This document shows, piece by piece, positions 50,351-59,775 of a stretch of DNA of 64,000 nt. Below the pieces are notes generated by a model. That model made no database searches and was not told the origin of the DNA. It worked only from the letters and a program-made list of their open reading frames with translations. The DNA is from Janthinobacterium sp. 1_2014MBL_MicDiv (lineage in GTDB: Bacteria > Pseudomonadota > Gammaproteobacteria > Burkholderiales > Burkholderiaceae_D): NCBI RefSeq assembly GCF_001865675.1, contig NZ_CP011319.1:3472001-3536000 (forward strand). The letters run 5' to 3'. The first letter of the stretch is position 1; the number at the start of each line of letters is the position of its first letter. The translations under genes and the position numbers were made by a program.

Positions 50351-51338
50351 GAAACATGAACAGGCCATCATCAAGCGGGCCGGTCGCAAGCATGACGACG
50401 ACGGCCACGGCGGCGCCTGGAAGGTAGCGTTCGCGGACTTTTGCCTGGCCCTGCTGTCGCTGTTCCTCGTGCTGTGGCTGATGGCCGCGCGCGAACAGCA
50501 GGCGATGAAGGAAATCATGATGGATGCCAGCGCCGGCAGCCGCCAGGGCGAAGGCCAGGGCGTGATGCCGGAACAGAAAGGCGGCCCCCGCGGCAGCCTG
50601 ATCGAGCGCTTCCCCATGCCCCGCAAGGGCACGGGCGACACGCGCACGGAAGGCAAGCAGATGCATGATGGCAAGGCCGGTTCGGCGCCGAAGAATGAAA
50701 CCAAGGTCAGCTACCAGTCGCCGGAGGACTTGATGGCCCTGTCGCGCGCGCTCGACAAGCTCAGCGATGAAGCGGGCCTGAAGAGCAATCTGCAATCGGT
50801 GATCACGCCCTACGGCTTGCGCGTCATGCTGCACGATACGGACAAGCAAGGCATGTTCGTGCGCGGCAGCGCCGTGCCGACCGACCGCTTCCGCAAGCTG
50901 TTGCGCCAGATGGGCCCCGTGTTTGCGCAGATGGAGAACCAAATGCTGATCGTCGGCCATACGGATTCGATGCAGTACGCCAATACCGGCTATGAAGGCT
51001 ATTCGAACTGGACCCTGTCGGCCAACCGCGCCATGTCGGCGCGCGCGCAATTGCTGATTGGCAGCATGAGCCCGGACAGCGTGCTGCAAGTGGTGGGCAT
51101 GGCCGACCGCGCGCCGCTGGACGTGAAAAACGCCAGCGCCGGCATCAACCGCCGCATCGAACTGTTAATATTGACGCGTGGCCAGGCTGACAGCATCGCC
51201 GCCATGTTCGGCATGGCCGGGCAAAAGGCGCAAGGCGAAGAGCTGCAGGTGGGTGAGCCGGACTCGGGCACGCTGCAACGCCTGCGCGAGAAACTGGGCT
51301 TGCCCGCCAAGAAAGAACGGGACGAGCATGCAAATTAA
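50334..51338 (+). CDS. motB: Stator protein MotB (lateral, LafU)
   Basis: A 334-residue MotB. The ion-binding Asp is Asp35 in WKVAFADFCLALLSLFLVLWLM (single TM, about 31-53). A plug/linker and an OmpA-like peptidoglycan-binding domain follow (about 180-300; LIVGHTDSMQY, NWTLSANRAMSARAQLL, AGINRRIELLI). I choose the GTG at 50334, since GGGGAGG lies 6 bases upstream; in-frame starts at 50277 or 50289 lack a spaced ribosome site. It overlaps motA by 17 bases. Confidence 0.93.
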   Translation: MLKPHEKHEQAIIKRAGRKHDDDGHGGAWKVAFADFCLALLSLFLVLWLMAAREQQAMKEIMMDASAGSRQGEGQGVMPEQKGGPRGSLIERFPMPRKGTGDTRTEGKQMHDGKAGSAPKNETKVSYQSPEDLMALSRALDKLSDEAGLKSNLQSVITPYGLRVMLHDTDKQGMFVRGSAVPTDRFRKLLRQMGPVFAQMENQMLIVGHTDSMQYANTGYEGYSNWTLSANRAMSARAQLLIGSMSPDSVLQVVGMADRAPLDVKNASAGINRRIELLILTRGQADSIAAMFGMAGQKAQGEELQVGEPDSGTLQRLREKLGLPAKKERDEHAN

Positions 51339-51354
51339 GGGCAAGGGACAACGT

Positions 51355-51645
51355 ATGAAAATCTCCTCCGGCAATACCGGTGTCACCGTGCGCAGCGGCG
51401 CCGTGGCCCCTGCCGAGGCAATCGCCGAGAACGCCGGCGCCGGCGCCGTGTCGCCCGGCTCCTCGGCCGGCACGGAAATGCAATCGGCCGTGCTGCAGCC
51501 TGCCATGGCCGCCCTGCGCGCCATGCCCGAGATCGACCACGAGCGCGTGGCCATGCTGCGCGATGCGCTGGCCAAGGGCGAATTACCATTCGACCCGTCG
51601 AAACTGGCGGGCCTGATCCAGCGCTTCCATGGCGGCGAATCGTGA
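51355..51645 (+). CDS. flgM: Anti-sigma-28 factor FlgM (lateral, LfgM)
   Basis: A 96-residue protein. The disordered N-terminus and the C-terminal helices (IDHERVAMLRDALAKGELPFDPSKLAGLI) match FlgM, which holds sigma-28 until the hook is done and is then exported. AGGGAC lies 6 bases before the ATG at 51355. It follows motB closely and overlaps flgN by 4 bases. Confidence 0.88.
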   Translation: MKISSGNTGVTVRSGAVAPAEAIAENAGAGAVSPGSSAGTEMQSAVLQPAMAALRAMPEIDHERVAMLRDALAKGELPFDPSKLAGLIQRFHGGES

Positions 51646-52082
51646 CCGCGCCGCGCAAGGGCATCACGCGCCAGGAAGCCGTGCGCCGCGTCCTGCAGGG
51701 CATGGCCGATGACCAGCTCGGCTACGCCGCGCTGCGCACCTTGCTGGACGAACAATTCCAGGCCGCTTTGCAGCACCAGAGCGCCCAGCTGACGGCCCTG
51801 GCCGAACCCGTGATCGCCGCCGTCGAACAGCTCGATGCGCGCCGGCGCCAGCGCGTCAGCCTCGTCACTGCCCTGCTGGGTCCGCAAGGCGATATGGCGC
51901 AATTGTTTGCGTTATTGCAAGACGAAGCGCGCAGCAAGGCCCAGGCCGACTGGGCGGCGCTGGAACAGATGGTGCTTGAATGCAAGCGCCTGAATGCCCG
52001 CAACAGCGAATTTTTAACAGAACAGTACAGCATCATGCAGCGCGTGCTGCATGGCGAGGAAGATACCTATGCGCCAGGCTGA
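51642..52082 (+). CDS. flgN: FlgN-type export chaperone for hook-associated proteins
   Basis: A 146-residue helical protein in the usual place beside flgM; FlgN escorts FlgK and FlgL to the export gate. It has a long helical hairpin with LLDEQFQAALQHQSAQLTAL and VLECKRLNARNSEFLTEQ, the latter typical of FlgN (NxxN before the last helix). GTG start overlapping the flgM stop. Confidence 0.82.
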   Translation: MTAPRKGITRQEAVRRVLQGMADDQLGYAALRTLLDEQFQAALQHQSAQLTALAEPVIAAVEQLDARRRQRVSLVTALLGPQGDMAQLFALLQDEARSKAQADWAALEQMVLECKRLNARNSEFLTEQYSIMQRVLHGEEDTYAPG

Positions 52083-52821
52083 TTTTTCAGGCATCCGCGC
52101 CACGGCGGCGACGCCATCGACGGCGGCAACGAATGCCGTGCAGAGCAATATGCGCGCGACCAGCGGCACCGCGTCCACCGGCAGCTTTGCCAGCGTGTTC
52201 CAGCAGGTGCAGGGCGAAGTGGCCCGGTTCATCGAACAGGGCGGCGGCAACGCCACCACCCTGAACCCGCAGGGCCGCGCCTACCTGGAACAGGGCCAGC
52301 CCGTCAATGTGCTGGGCAGCATCAACCAGGGCGGCGAGATCGGCGAAGTACAACAGCAATTCCTCGCTTCGATCAAGCCATGGACGGAAGAAACGGGCTC
52401 GCGCCTGGGCGTGGCGCCGGAAATCGTCGCCGCCCACGCGGCGCTGGAATCGGGCTGGGGCCAGCGTCCGCTGCGCCAGGGCACGGGCGCCGACACGAAT
52501 AATTTGTTCGGCATCAAGGCCAGCGGCAAATGGCAGGGCGACGTGGCCAGCAATGTCACGACCGAATACGAAGCGGGCAGCGGCACGGCCCTGAAGAAGA
52601 CCGAGCGCTTCCGCAGCTATCCGGACCAGGCCAGCGCCTTCCGCGACTATGCGCAGGTGCTGCTCGACAATCCACGCTACCGCGCCGCCCTGAACACGGG
52701 CGCCGACGCGGGCGCCTTCGCGCAAGGCCTGGCGCGCGGCGGCTATGCCACCGATCCCAACTACGCCGCCAAGCTGACCCAGCTGGCGACGCGCCTGCAG
52801 CGCACGGCCGCCGCAGACTGA
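52069..52821 (+). CDS. Stand-alone flagellar glucosaminidase (FlgJ C-terminal-type muramidase)
   Basis: A 250-residue GH73 peptidoglycan hydrolase that opens the wall for the rod. The catalytic Glu127 is in AAHAALESGWGQRPL, and NNLFGIKASGKWQG and FRSYPDQASAFRDYAQVL complete the domain. The rod-binding half of FlgJ is encoded separately at 59775, so the two functions are split. GAGGAAG lies 6 bases before the ATG at 52069, which overlaps flgN by 14 bases. The N-terminal 50 residues are low-complexity and may direct export. Confidence 0.9.
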   Translation: MRQADFSGIRATAATPSTAATNAVQSNMRATSGTASTGSFASVFQQVQGEVARFIEQGGGNATTLNPQGRAYLEQGQPVNVLGSINQGGEIGEVQQQFLASIKPWTEETGSRLGVAPEIVAAHAALESGWGQRPLRQGTGADTNNLFGIKASGKWQGDVASNVTTEYEAGSGTALKKTERFRSYPDQASAFRDYAQVLLDNPRYRAALNTGADAGAFAQGLARGGYATDPNYAAKLTQLATRLQRTAAAD

Positions 52822-52828
52822 TCGTCCC

Positions 52829-53590
52829 TTAACGGCCGGGAATCTCGGCCGGTTCCACCACGCCCGCATCGACCACCCTGGCACGTATCACCGTGCCGCT
52901 GGTGGCGTTGCGCACGCGTATCACCTCTCCCAGCGCACCGGGATCCATGGCTTCGCCGGCCATGCTCACTTCCACCTGCTCCTTGCGCGCGACGATGCTG
53001 ACCGCGCTGCCGCGCTTGATCAGCATGGGCGACGCCAGCTGTCCCTGGCGCAGCACTTCGCCGGCGCGCAAGCTGCGCCGGCTCGACAGGCCGACGGCGC
53101 CGGGCAAGGAGGAAATACTGTCCGGCACCATCGTCACGTCGCGCCGCGCCAGCACCACGTCGCCGGCCTGCAGCGGCGTATTCGCCGTCACGGGCGCGCT
53201 GGTGACGGCCACCTGGGCCGTGACGCTGCCACGCACGAGCATTTCATAACGCCAACCGTTGCTTCCAGGACACACTGCCACGAAGCGCATGCGCTGCGCG
53301 GAGCGGCTGTCGGCCGCTTCCAGCGCGACGGGCGCCGCGCACGCCGGCACGGGGCGCGTGCTTTTCACGACGGCCACCTGGAATTGCGGTTCCAGCAACC
53401 CGGCCGTGGCCGCCTGGTGCGCCAATTGCTCACGCGCCAACTGTTCCACACGTGAAAATATATTGTCGGCTGGCAATTCTGCGCGTCCTGCACTACTATA
53501 TAGGCTGGTCAGTAAAAATAGGCCCGGAAGCAGTATGTGAGGACGTGGCGCCTTGTTTCGGATCATCGTAATGCTGTTGAAATGAATCAT
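52829..53590 (-). CDS. flgA: P-ring assembly chaperone FlgA (lateral, LfgA)
   Basis: A 253-residue periplasmic protein. After a signal peptide (cut near AGRAELPA, about residue 37) come the SAF domain (TPLQAGDVVLARRDVTMVPDS) and LRAGEVLRQGQLASPMLIKRGSAVSIVARKEQVEVS. FlgA guides FlgI into the P ring. AAGG lies 6 bases before the ATG at 53590. It is divergent from flgB and convergent with the muramidase (7 bases between stops). Confidence 0.92.
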   Translation of the reverse strand: MIHFNSITMIRNKAPRPHILLPGLFLLTSLYSSAGRAELPADNIFSRVEQLAREQLAHQAATAGLLEPQFQVAVVKSTRPVPACAAPVALEAADSRSAQRMRFVAVCPGSNGWRYEMLVRGSVTAQVAVTSAPVTANTPLQAGDVVLARRDVTMVPDSISSLPGAVGLSSRRSLRAGEVLRQGQLASPMLIKRGSAVSIVARKEQVEVSMAGEAMDPGALGEVIRVRNATSGTVIRARVVDAGVVEPAEIPGR

Positions 53591-53730
53591 TGCTAACCTT
53601 AATCAAAGATACTGAAGCGGCATGACCTTACCATGCGTCAACATGACCTGGCTGGGATTTTACCTCCGCACCACCTGTTTTCTGGCCCGAACTGCAAAAA
53701 GCACGATCGAATTCAACACAAAGGATGACC

Positions 53731-54093
53731 ATGGGGATTAATTTCAAGGAAGCGCTGGGCGTGCATGCCGACGCACTCGGACTACGTGCCGACCGCACGC
53801 GCGTGCTGGCAGCCAACATCGCCAATGAGAACACGCCTGGCTTCCAGGCCATGGACATGGATTTCGGCAGCGCCCTGCAGCAACTGCAGGACAATGAAGC
53901 CGGCCTGCTGTCGACCGATGACGATGCCAGCGCCCTGTACCGCGTACCTTTCCACCCCAGCCGCGACGGCAACACCGTCGAAATCGGCGTCGAACAGGCG
54001 GCATTCTCGCAGAATGCCACCGACTTCCAGACCAGCCTGACTTTCGTCAACATGAAACTGAGGGGTCTGTCCAAGGCCATCTCCGGACAATAA
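53731..54093 (+). CDS. flgB: Proximal rod protein FlgB (lateral, LfgB)
   Basis: A 120-residue rod protein with the N-terminal rod signature RVLAANIANENTPGFQAMDMDF and the C-terminal helix FQTSLTFVNMKLRGLSKAISGQ. The start is the ATG at 53731, with AAGG 6 bases upstream; an ATG 6 bases earlier abuts that site. It heads the flgBCDEFGHIJ operon. The 140-base divergent gap to flgA shows no clear sigma-54 or sigma-28 site. Confidence 0.93.
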   Translation: MGINFKEALGVHADALGLRADRTRVLAANIANENTPGFQAMDMDFGSALQQLQDNEAGLLSTDDDASALYRVPFHPSRDGNTVEIGVEQAAFSQNATDFQTSLTFVNMKLRGLSKAISGQ

Positions 54094-54101
54094 GGACCCG
54101 C

Positions 54102-54512
54102 ATGAGCTTCCAGGATATTTCCAAGATCGCCGGTTCGGCGATGGCGGCGCAGACCGTGCGCCTGAACACCATCGCCAGCAACCTGGCCAATGCCGATTCC
54201 GTCGCCGGTTCCGAAGGCGAAACCTACCGCGCGCGCAAGCCCGTGTTTTCCGCCGTGATGGATGGCGCCAGCGGCGCGGGCGGCCGCGTGCAGGTGCTCG
54301 ACGTGGTGCAGAGCGATGAACCGCTGCGCAAGGTCTACGAGCCGGGCCACCCGATGGCCAATGCCGACGGCATGGTGTACTACCCCAACGTCAATCAGGT
54401 GGCCGAGATGACCGACATGATGTCGGCCTCGCGCGCGTTTGAAACGAATGTCGAAGTTCTGGGCCGCATCAAGTCGATGCAGCAGTCGCTCCTCAAATTA
54501 GGTGAAGCATAA
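54102..54512 (+). CDS. flgC: Proximal rod protein FlgC (lateral, LfgC)
   Basis: A 136-residue rod protein of normal size. RLNTIASNLANADSVAGSEG is the rod/hook N-terminal motif, and MANADGMVYYPNVNQVAEMTDMMSASRAFETNVEVL is the typical C-terminal region. It starts 8 bases after flgB. Confidence 0.95.
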   Translation: MSFQDISKIAGSAMAAQTVRLNTIASNLANADSVAGSEGETYRARKPVFSAVMDGASGAGGRVQVLDVVQSDEPLRKVYEPGHPMANADGMVYYPNVNQVAEMTDMMSASRAFETNVEVLGRIKSMQQSLLKLGEA

Positions 54513-54515
54513 GCC

Positions 54516-55169
54516 ATGGAAACGAATCTCTTTACAAACAACAGCAGCGGCAGCAACAGCGGCAGCAACGCCGTCAAGTCGCAAAGCAATGCCACGCAAG
54601 ACATGTTCACCAAGCTGCTGGTGGCCCAGATCAAGAACCAGGATCCGCTGGCGCCGACCGACCCTAGCCAGTTCGTCAATCAGTTGACGCAGCAGGCGCA
54701 GACGGAAGCGATGCAGAACCTGTCGGCGCTGACCAGCGCCAATGCCAGCGTGCTGCAATCGATGCAGGTGCTGGCCCTGGGCGCGCAAGTCGGTTCCGAA
54801 GTGATGGTCAACAGCGACACCGTGCAGCTCGACAAGAGCAAGGTCAGCGGCAGCATCGCGCTGGCCGCCGGCACCACCAAGACCACGGTGACCCTGAAAG
54901 GCGTCGACGACAAGGAATACAAGATCGAACTGGGCGCCAAGTCGCCCGGTACCGTGCCCTTCACCATCGACCCCGTCGCGTTGGGCTTGCCTGCCGGCAC
55001 CTATAAAATGACGGTCACCACCAATGGCACTGAAAAGCCGTCGGTCGACATCGCAGGCAAGCTCAACAGCGTGCGCCTGTCGTCCTCCGGCAGCATGATC
55101 TTGAGCGTGTCGAACCTGGGCGAAGTCAACCCTGGCGCGATCACCGGCTTCAACGGTAAGACGGCCTGA
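54516..55169 (+). CDS. flgD: Hook cap protein FlgD (lateral, LfgD)
   Basis: A 217-residue hook scaffold, removed when the hook is complete. The N-terminal export block DMFTKLLVAQIKNQDPLAPTDPSQFVNQL (about 29-57) is diagnostic. FlgD Ig-like and tudor domains follow. The N-terminus is a Asn/Ser/Gly run. It lies 3 bases after flgC. Confidence 0.94.
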   Translation: METNLFTNNSSGSNSGSNAVKSQSNATQDMFTKLLVAQIKNQDPLAPTDPSQFVNQLTQQAQTEAMQNLSALTSANASVLQSMQVLALGAQVGSEVMVNSDTVQLDKSKVSGSIALAAGTTKTTVTLKGVDDKEYKIELGAKSPGTVPFTIDPVALGLPAGTYKMTVTTNGTEKPSVDIAGKLNSVRLSSSGSMILSVSNLGEVNPGAITGFNGKTA

Positions 55170-55223
55170 TCCGCCCTCACCTTTCCTGAACACTAATCTC
55201 GTCCTTCACTAAAGGAAGTCAAC

Positions 55224-56402
55224 ATGAGTTTCGACATCGCCCTGTCCGGTATCCAGTCCATCAACCAACAGTTGAACAGCACCAGTAACAATATCGCCAA
55301 TGCCGGCACCTACGGTTTCAAGAGCAGCCGCGCCAACTTTTCGGCCATGTACGCCGGTTCGCGCGCGACGGGCACGGAAATCGGCTCGGTCACGCAAAGC
55401 ATGTCGCTCAATGGTGGCGTGCTAAACACGGGCCGCGCGCTCGACGCCGCCATCGACGGCCGCGGCTACTTCGTCACGCGCGATGCGCAAAACACCATGA
55501 ACTACAGCCGCGTCGGCATCTTCTCGGCCAGCAGCGACGGCAAGCTGATCGATTCGAACGGCCGCCTGGTGCAAGGCTATGCGTCGGTAAAAGGCAGCAC
55601 CACCCTGGGCACCATGGGCGACATGGTCATTCCGACGGGCCAGATTCCCGCCGTGGCGTCGACCAAGCTGGCGTATGCCGCCAACATGTCGTCCGAATGG
55701 ACCATCAAGGCCGTGCCCTTCAACAAGACCAACGAACTGAGCTACAACAGCGGCAAGTCCTCGATCGTCTACGATTCGCTGGGCGCCAAGCACTCGCTGG
55801 GCCAGTACTTCGTCAAGACGGCGACGGGCGTGGACGTGCACTACACCTTCGACAACGTCGACGTGACGCCGGTGACGAGCATGACGTTCGACACCTCCGG
55901 CAAGCTGGTGACGGGCACGACCGCCTCGCCAGTCCTGCCGACGCCGCCTGGCGCGGCAGCCATGACGGTCGCCATCGACTACACGGGCACCACCCAGTTC
56001 GCCGGCGAAGCAACGACCTCGACCGACCGCGCCGACGGTTATGCCTCGGGCACCTACACGGGCGTGGAACTGGCCGACGACGGCTCCGTCGTGGCGAAAT
56101 ACACGAATGGCCAGAAACAAAGCATCGGCGTGATCGCCCTGGCCACCTTCCCTGACGAAGGCGCACTGACCGCCGTCAACGACACCAGCTGGGTCGCTTC
56201 GACCACGTCCGGCACCGCCATGTACGACCGTCCCGGCGTCGGCATGGCCGGCAAACTGGTGACGAGCTCGCTGGAACAGTCGAACGTCGACATCACCTCC
56301 GAACTGGTGGGCCTGATGACGTCGCAGCGTAACTACCAGGCGAACTCGAAGGTCATCTCGACCGAGAACGCCATGCTGCAATCGCTGATGCAAGCGCTGT
56401 AA
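55224..56402 (+). CDS. flgE: Hook protein FlgE (lateral, LfgE)
   Basis: A 392-residue hook subunit. The N-terminus is SFDIALSGIQSINQQLNSTSNNIANAGTYGFKSSRANFSAMY (about 2-43). GRGYFVTRDAQNTMNYSRVG is in the middle, and the C-terminus reads LEQSNVDITSELVGLMTSQRNYQANSKVISTENAML. It forms the universal joint. GGAAG lies upstream of the ATG. Confidence 0.95.
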   Translation: MSFDIALSGIQSINQQLNSTSNNIANAGTYGFKSSRANFSAMYAGSRATGTEIGSVTQSMSLNGGVLNTGRALDAAIDGRGYFVTRDAQNTMNYSRVGIFSASSDGKLIDSNGRLVQGYASVKGSTTLGTMGDMVIPTGQIPAVASTKLAYAANMSSEWTIKAVPFNKTNELSYNSGKSSIVYDSLGAKHSLGQYFVKTATGVDVHYTFDNVDVTPVTSMTFDTSGKLVTGTTASPVLPTPPGAAAMTVAIDYTGTTQFAGEATTSTDRADGYASGTYTGVELADDGSVVAKYTNGQKQSIGVIALATFPDEGALTAVNDTSWVASTTSGTAMYDRPGVGMAGKLVTSSLEQSNVDITSELVGLMTSQRNYQANSKVISTENAMLQSLMQAL

Positions 56403-56428
56403 TCGCCACCACGCAAGGGTAAAGCATA

Positions 56429-57157
56429 ATGGATGCGCTGATTTATACCGCCATGAGCGGGGCCGACCGGGCCCTGCGGGCACAGCAGGTACACGCCAAC
56501 AACCTGGCCAACATCGAGACGGGCGGCTTCCGCGCCAACCTCGAGGTGTCGACCGCCCAACCGCTGCAAAACGGCTATGGCTACGACGACCGCCACATGA
56601 CGCAGACGCAGTCGAGCGCCATCGCCACGCGCACCGGCACCATCAAGGAAACGGGGCGCGAGCTCGACGTGGCCGTCACGGGCAACGGTTACCTCGCGGT
56701 GCAATGGCAAAACGGCGAAGCCTACACGCGCGCCGGCGCCATGGACCTCGATGAAACGGGCGCGCTGACCATCAACGGCCGGCCCGTGCTGGGCGAAGGC
56801 GGCCCCATCACGATTCCCGAGCACACCAGCCTGTCGATCGGCGGCGATGGCACGATTTCCATCCAGGTACCGGGCACGGCGCAGATGCAGACCGTCGACA
56901 AGCTCAAGCTGGTCAACGCGGAAACGGGCGAGCTGACCAAGAACGAGGCGGGCCTGATCGTGGCGCGCAGCGGCGAAGACTTGCAAGCCGACCCGACGGT
57001 GCGCCTGCGCGACCGCCACCTGGAAGGCAGCAACGTCTCGGCCGTCGAGGAAATGGTCGCCACCATGAGCTTGAACCGCAGTTTCGAGTTGCAGATGAAA
57101 GTATTCAAGGCCAGCGACTCCATGACTGAGTCCGGCAACCGCCTGCTGGGCGCCTAA
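56429..57157 (+). CDS. flgF: Proximal rod protein FlgF (lateral, LfgF)
   Basis: A 242-residue rod protein. MDALIYTAMSGADRALRAQQ, NNLANIETGGFRANLEVS and the C-terminal LEGSNVSAVEEMVATMSLNRSFELQMKVFKA are family blocks. It starts 26 bases after flgE and shares the rod-protein fold with flgG. Confidence 0.95.
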   Translation: MDALIYTAMSGADRALRAQQVHANNLANIETGGFRANLEVSTAQPLQNGYGYDDRHMTQTQSSAIATRTGTIKETGRELDVAVTGNGYLAVQWQNGEAYTRAGAMDLDETGALTINGRPVLGEGGPITIPEHTSLSIGGDGTISIQVPGTAQMQTVDKLKLVNAETGELTKNEAGLIVARSGEDLQADPTVRLRDRHLEGSNVSAVEEMVATMSLNRSFELQMKVFKASDSMTESGNRLLGA

Positions 57158-57190
57158 GCCCAACGCCCATCAAATTATCAGGAGTAAATC

Positions 57191-57979
57191 ATGAATCCAG
57201 CAATGTGGATCAGCAAGACCGGCGTGCAGGCACAAGATGCAAAACTGCAAGCCATCGCGAATAACCTGGCCAACGTCAATACGGTCGGCTTCAAGCGCGA
57301 CCGCGTCGTCTTCGAAGACCTGTTCTACCAGGTCGAGCAGCAGCCGGGCACGCAGCGCGCCGACAACACCCTGTCGCCATCGGGCGTGCAGCTGGGTAAC
57401 GGCACGCACATGGTCGGCACGCAAAAGGTGTTTACCACCGGCAGCCTGCAAACGACGAGCCGCGAATTCGACGTCGCCATCACCGGCAACGGCTTTTTGC
57501 AAGTGCTGCGCCCGAACGGCGAAGCGGCCTACACGCGCGCCGGCCAGCTGAGCCTGAATGAAAATGGCGTGATGGTCAACGCCCAGGGCTTGCCGCTGGT
57601 GCCGCAGATCACCGTGCCCAACAATGCCACGGCCATCACCATCGGCGAAAACGGCATGGTCACGGCCACGGTGCCGGGCAATGTGGCCGGCACGGAACTG
57701 GGCCAGCTGAACCTCTCCAGCTTCGTCAACCCGACCGGCTTGCTGGCACTGGGCGAAAACCTGTTCCAGGAAACGGCATCGAGCGGCACGCCGACGGAAG
57801 GCCGTCCCGGCGAAGGCGCACTGGGCAAGCTCAAGCAATACGCGCTGGAAGGCTCGAACGTGCAGGTGGTCGAAGAGATGGTCGACATGATCGCTGCCCA
57901 GCGCACCTATGAAATGAACACCAAGGTGCTGTCGGCCGCCGACAATATGCTGCAATACCTGGCGCAAGCGGCACGCTGA
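57191..57979 (+). CDS. flgG: Distal rod protein FlgG (lateral, LfgG)
   Basis: A 262-residue distal rod protein of standard size. AMWISKTGVQAQDAKLQAIANNLANVNTVGFKRDRVVFEDL at the N-terminus and LEGSNVQVVEEMVDMIAAQRTYEMNTKVLSAADNML at the C-terminus are almost canonical. Its stop overlaps the flgH start. Confidence 0.97.
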   Translation: MNPAMWISKTGVQAQDAKLQAIANNLANVNTVGFKRDRVVFEDLFYQVEQQPGTQRADNTLSPSGVQLGNGTHMVGTQKVFTTGSLQTTSREFDVAITGNGFLQVLRPNGEAAYTRAGQLSLNENGVMVNAQGLPLVPQITVPNNATAITIGENGMVTATVPGNVAGTELGQLNLSSFVNPTGLLALGENLFQETASSGTPTEGRPGEGALGKLKQYALEGSNVQVVEEMVDMIAAQRTYEMNTKVLSAADNMLQYLAQAAR

Positions 57980-58653
57980 TGAAGGCCGCAATGAAAGCTT
58001 CGGCGGCCCTGCTGCTGGTGCTGGCGGCCGGTTGCGCCAGCCGTCCGGCCGCGCCGCTGGCGCCCAGCTTTTCCGATACGCCGCTGCCGGTGGCGCCGCG
58101 CAGCACGGCGCGCGGCGGCGTCGCCGGCGGCGTCTTCAATCCCGATGCGGGCCTGGCCCTGACCTCGGACAGCCGCGCCTTCCGCGTCGGCGATGTCGTC
58201 ACCGTGGCCCTGCAGGAAACCACGCAGGCAAGCAAGAAGGCCGGCACCTCGTTCAACAAGGGTTCGTCCGTCGGCGTCGCCGCCGCCGGCCTGCTGGGCA
58301 AGACTTTCCCGAAGACAGGCATCGACCTGTCCGCCGACCGCAACTTCGCCGGCGACTCGACCAGCACGCAGCAAAATGCGCTGTCCGGCGCCATCACCGT
58401 GATCGTGCAGGAAGTGCTGCCGAACGGTTTGCTGCGCGTGCAGGGCGAAAAAACCCTGACCCTGAACCAGGGCGAGGAATTCGTGCGCCTGCGCGGCTAC
58501 CTGCGCTCGGCCGACATCGATTCGAACAACCAGGTGTCATCATTGCGCATCGCCAATGCGCAGATCGCCTATTCCGGCCAGGGCACCCTGGCCGAAGCCA
58601 ACAAGCCAGGCTGGCTGACGCGTTTCTTCGTCGGCCCATGGATGCCGTTTTAA
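57979..58653 (+). CDS. flgH: L-ring lipoprotein FlgH (lateral, LfgH)
   Basis: A 224-residue outer-membrane lipoprotein with the lipobox LAAGC (Cys19). RAFRVGDVVTVALQETTQASKKAGTSF and LRGYLRSADIDSNNQVSSLRIANAQIAYSGQG are FlgH blocks. It forms the L ring. Confidence 0.95.
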   Translation: MKAAMKASAALLLVLAAGCASRPAAPLAPSFSDTPLPVAPRSTARGGVAGGVFNPDAGLALTSDSRAFRVGDVVTVALQETTQASKKAGTSFNKGSSVGVAAAGLLGKTFPKTGIDLSADRNFAGDSTSTQQNALSGAITVIVQEVLPNGLLRVQGEKTLTLNQGEEFVRLRGYLRSADIDSNNQVSSLRIANAQIAYSGQGTLAEANKPGWLTRFFVGPWMPF

Positions 58654-58662
58654 GGTGACATC

Positions 58663-59775
58663 ATGAAATTTCGCTCCGCCCTGCCCCTGGCAGCCATGCT
58701 CGCAGTGCTGTCCGGCCTGTCCCTGCCCGCCAGCGCCGCGCAAGTGCTGCGCAACCTGGTCAGCATCGAGGGCGTGCGCGACAACCCGCTGGTCGGTTAC
58801 GGCCTCGTCGTTGGCCTGAACGGCAGTGGCGACACGACGCAGGTGAAGTTTTCCAGCCAGTCCGTGGTCAACATGCTCAAGCAGTTCGGCGTCAAGATGC
58901 CGGACGGCGCCGAATCGAAAAGCAAGAACGTCGCCACCGTCATGGTCAGCGCAGTGTTTCCGCCCGGCTACCGCCGTGGCCAGGCCATCGACGTCACCGT
59001 GTCCTCGCTGGGCGACGCGAAAAGCCTGCGCGGCGGTACTTTATTGCTGACGCAGCTGCGCGCGGCCGACAATGAAACGTATGCGCTGGCGCAAGGCAAC
59101 GTCGTCGTCGGCGGCCTCAACGCCACCGGCAAGAGCGGCTCGTCCGTCACCGTCAACACGCCCACCTCGGGCCGCATTCCGAACGGCGCCAACATCGAGC
59201 GCGAAATCCTCAGCGATTTCTCCACCAAGCCGACCGTCACCCTGAACCTGCGCCACCCGCACTTCGAGACGGCCATCAACATCGTCGAAGCCGTGAACCG
59301 CCGTTTCGGCGCCGTCGCCACCACCAGCGACGCCACCAGCGTGGAAGTGCTGGCGCCGGAAAACCCGACCCAGCGCGTGGCCTTCATGGCCAAGCTCGAA
59401 GCCTTGAGCATCGACGTCGGCGCCGATACGCCGAAAGTGGTCTTCAATTCGCGCACCGGCACCGTCGTCATCGCCGAAGGCTTGCGCGTGAAGGCGGCCG
59501 CCGTCACGCACGGCTCGCTGAAGGTCATCATTTCAGAAAGTTCGGCCGTCAGCCAGCCGGCGCCGTTCGGCCGCGGCCAGACCACCGTCACGCCGCAATC
59601 GAAGGTGTCCGTCGACCAGGGCAACGGCAATATGTTCAAATGGCCGGCCGGCGCCAAGCTGCAGGCGATCATCGACGTCGTCAACAGCCTGGGCGCCTCG
59701 CCCGACGACATCATGGCAATTTTACAAGCCCTCGACCAGGCAGGCGCCATCGAAGGCGAACTGGTAGTAATTTGA
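58663..59775 (+). CDS. flgI: P-ring protein FlgI (lateral, LfgI)
   Basis: A 370-residue periplasmic ring protein with a signal peptide (cut after PASAA, about residue 26). VLRNLVSIEGVRDNPLVGYGLVVGLNGSGD follows directly, and PTVTLNLRHPHFETAINIVEAVN and LGASPDDIMAILQALDQAGAIEGELVVI are diagnostic. FlgA assists its polymerisation. The stop TGA shares its last A with the flgJ ATG. Confidence 0.97.
   Translation: MKFRSALPLAAMLAVLSGLSLPASAAQVLRNLVSIEGVRDNPLVGYGLVVGLNGSGDTTQVKFSSQSVVNMLKQFGVKMPDGAESKSKNVATVMVSAVFPPGYRRGQAIDVTVSSLGDAKSLRGGTLLLTQLRAADNETYALAQGNVVVGGLNATGKSGSSVTVNTPTSGRIPNGANIEREILSDFSTKPTVTLNLRHPHFETAINIVEAVNRRFGAVATTSDATSVEVLAPENPTQRVAFMAKLEALSIDVGADTPKVVFNSRTGTVVIAEGLRVKAAAVTHGSLKVIISESSAVSQPAPFGRGQTTVTPQSKVSVDQGNGNMFKWPAGAKLQAIIDVVNSLGASPDDIMAILQALDQAGAIEGELVVI

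Noticed and set aside
53666..53710. Possible sigma-54 site TGGCCCGAACTGC before flgB
   Set aside because: The GG-to-GC spacing is 8 rather than 10 bases, so it does not fit the required geometry.
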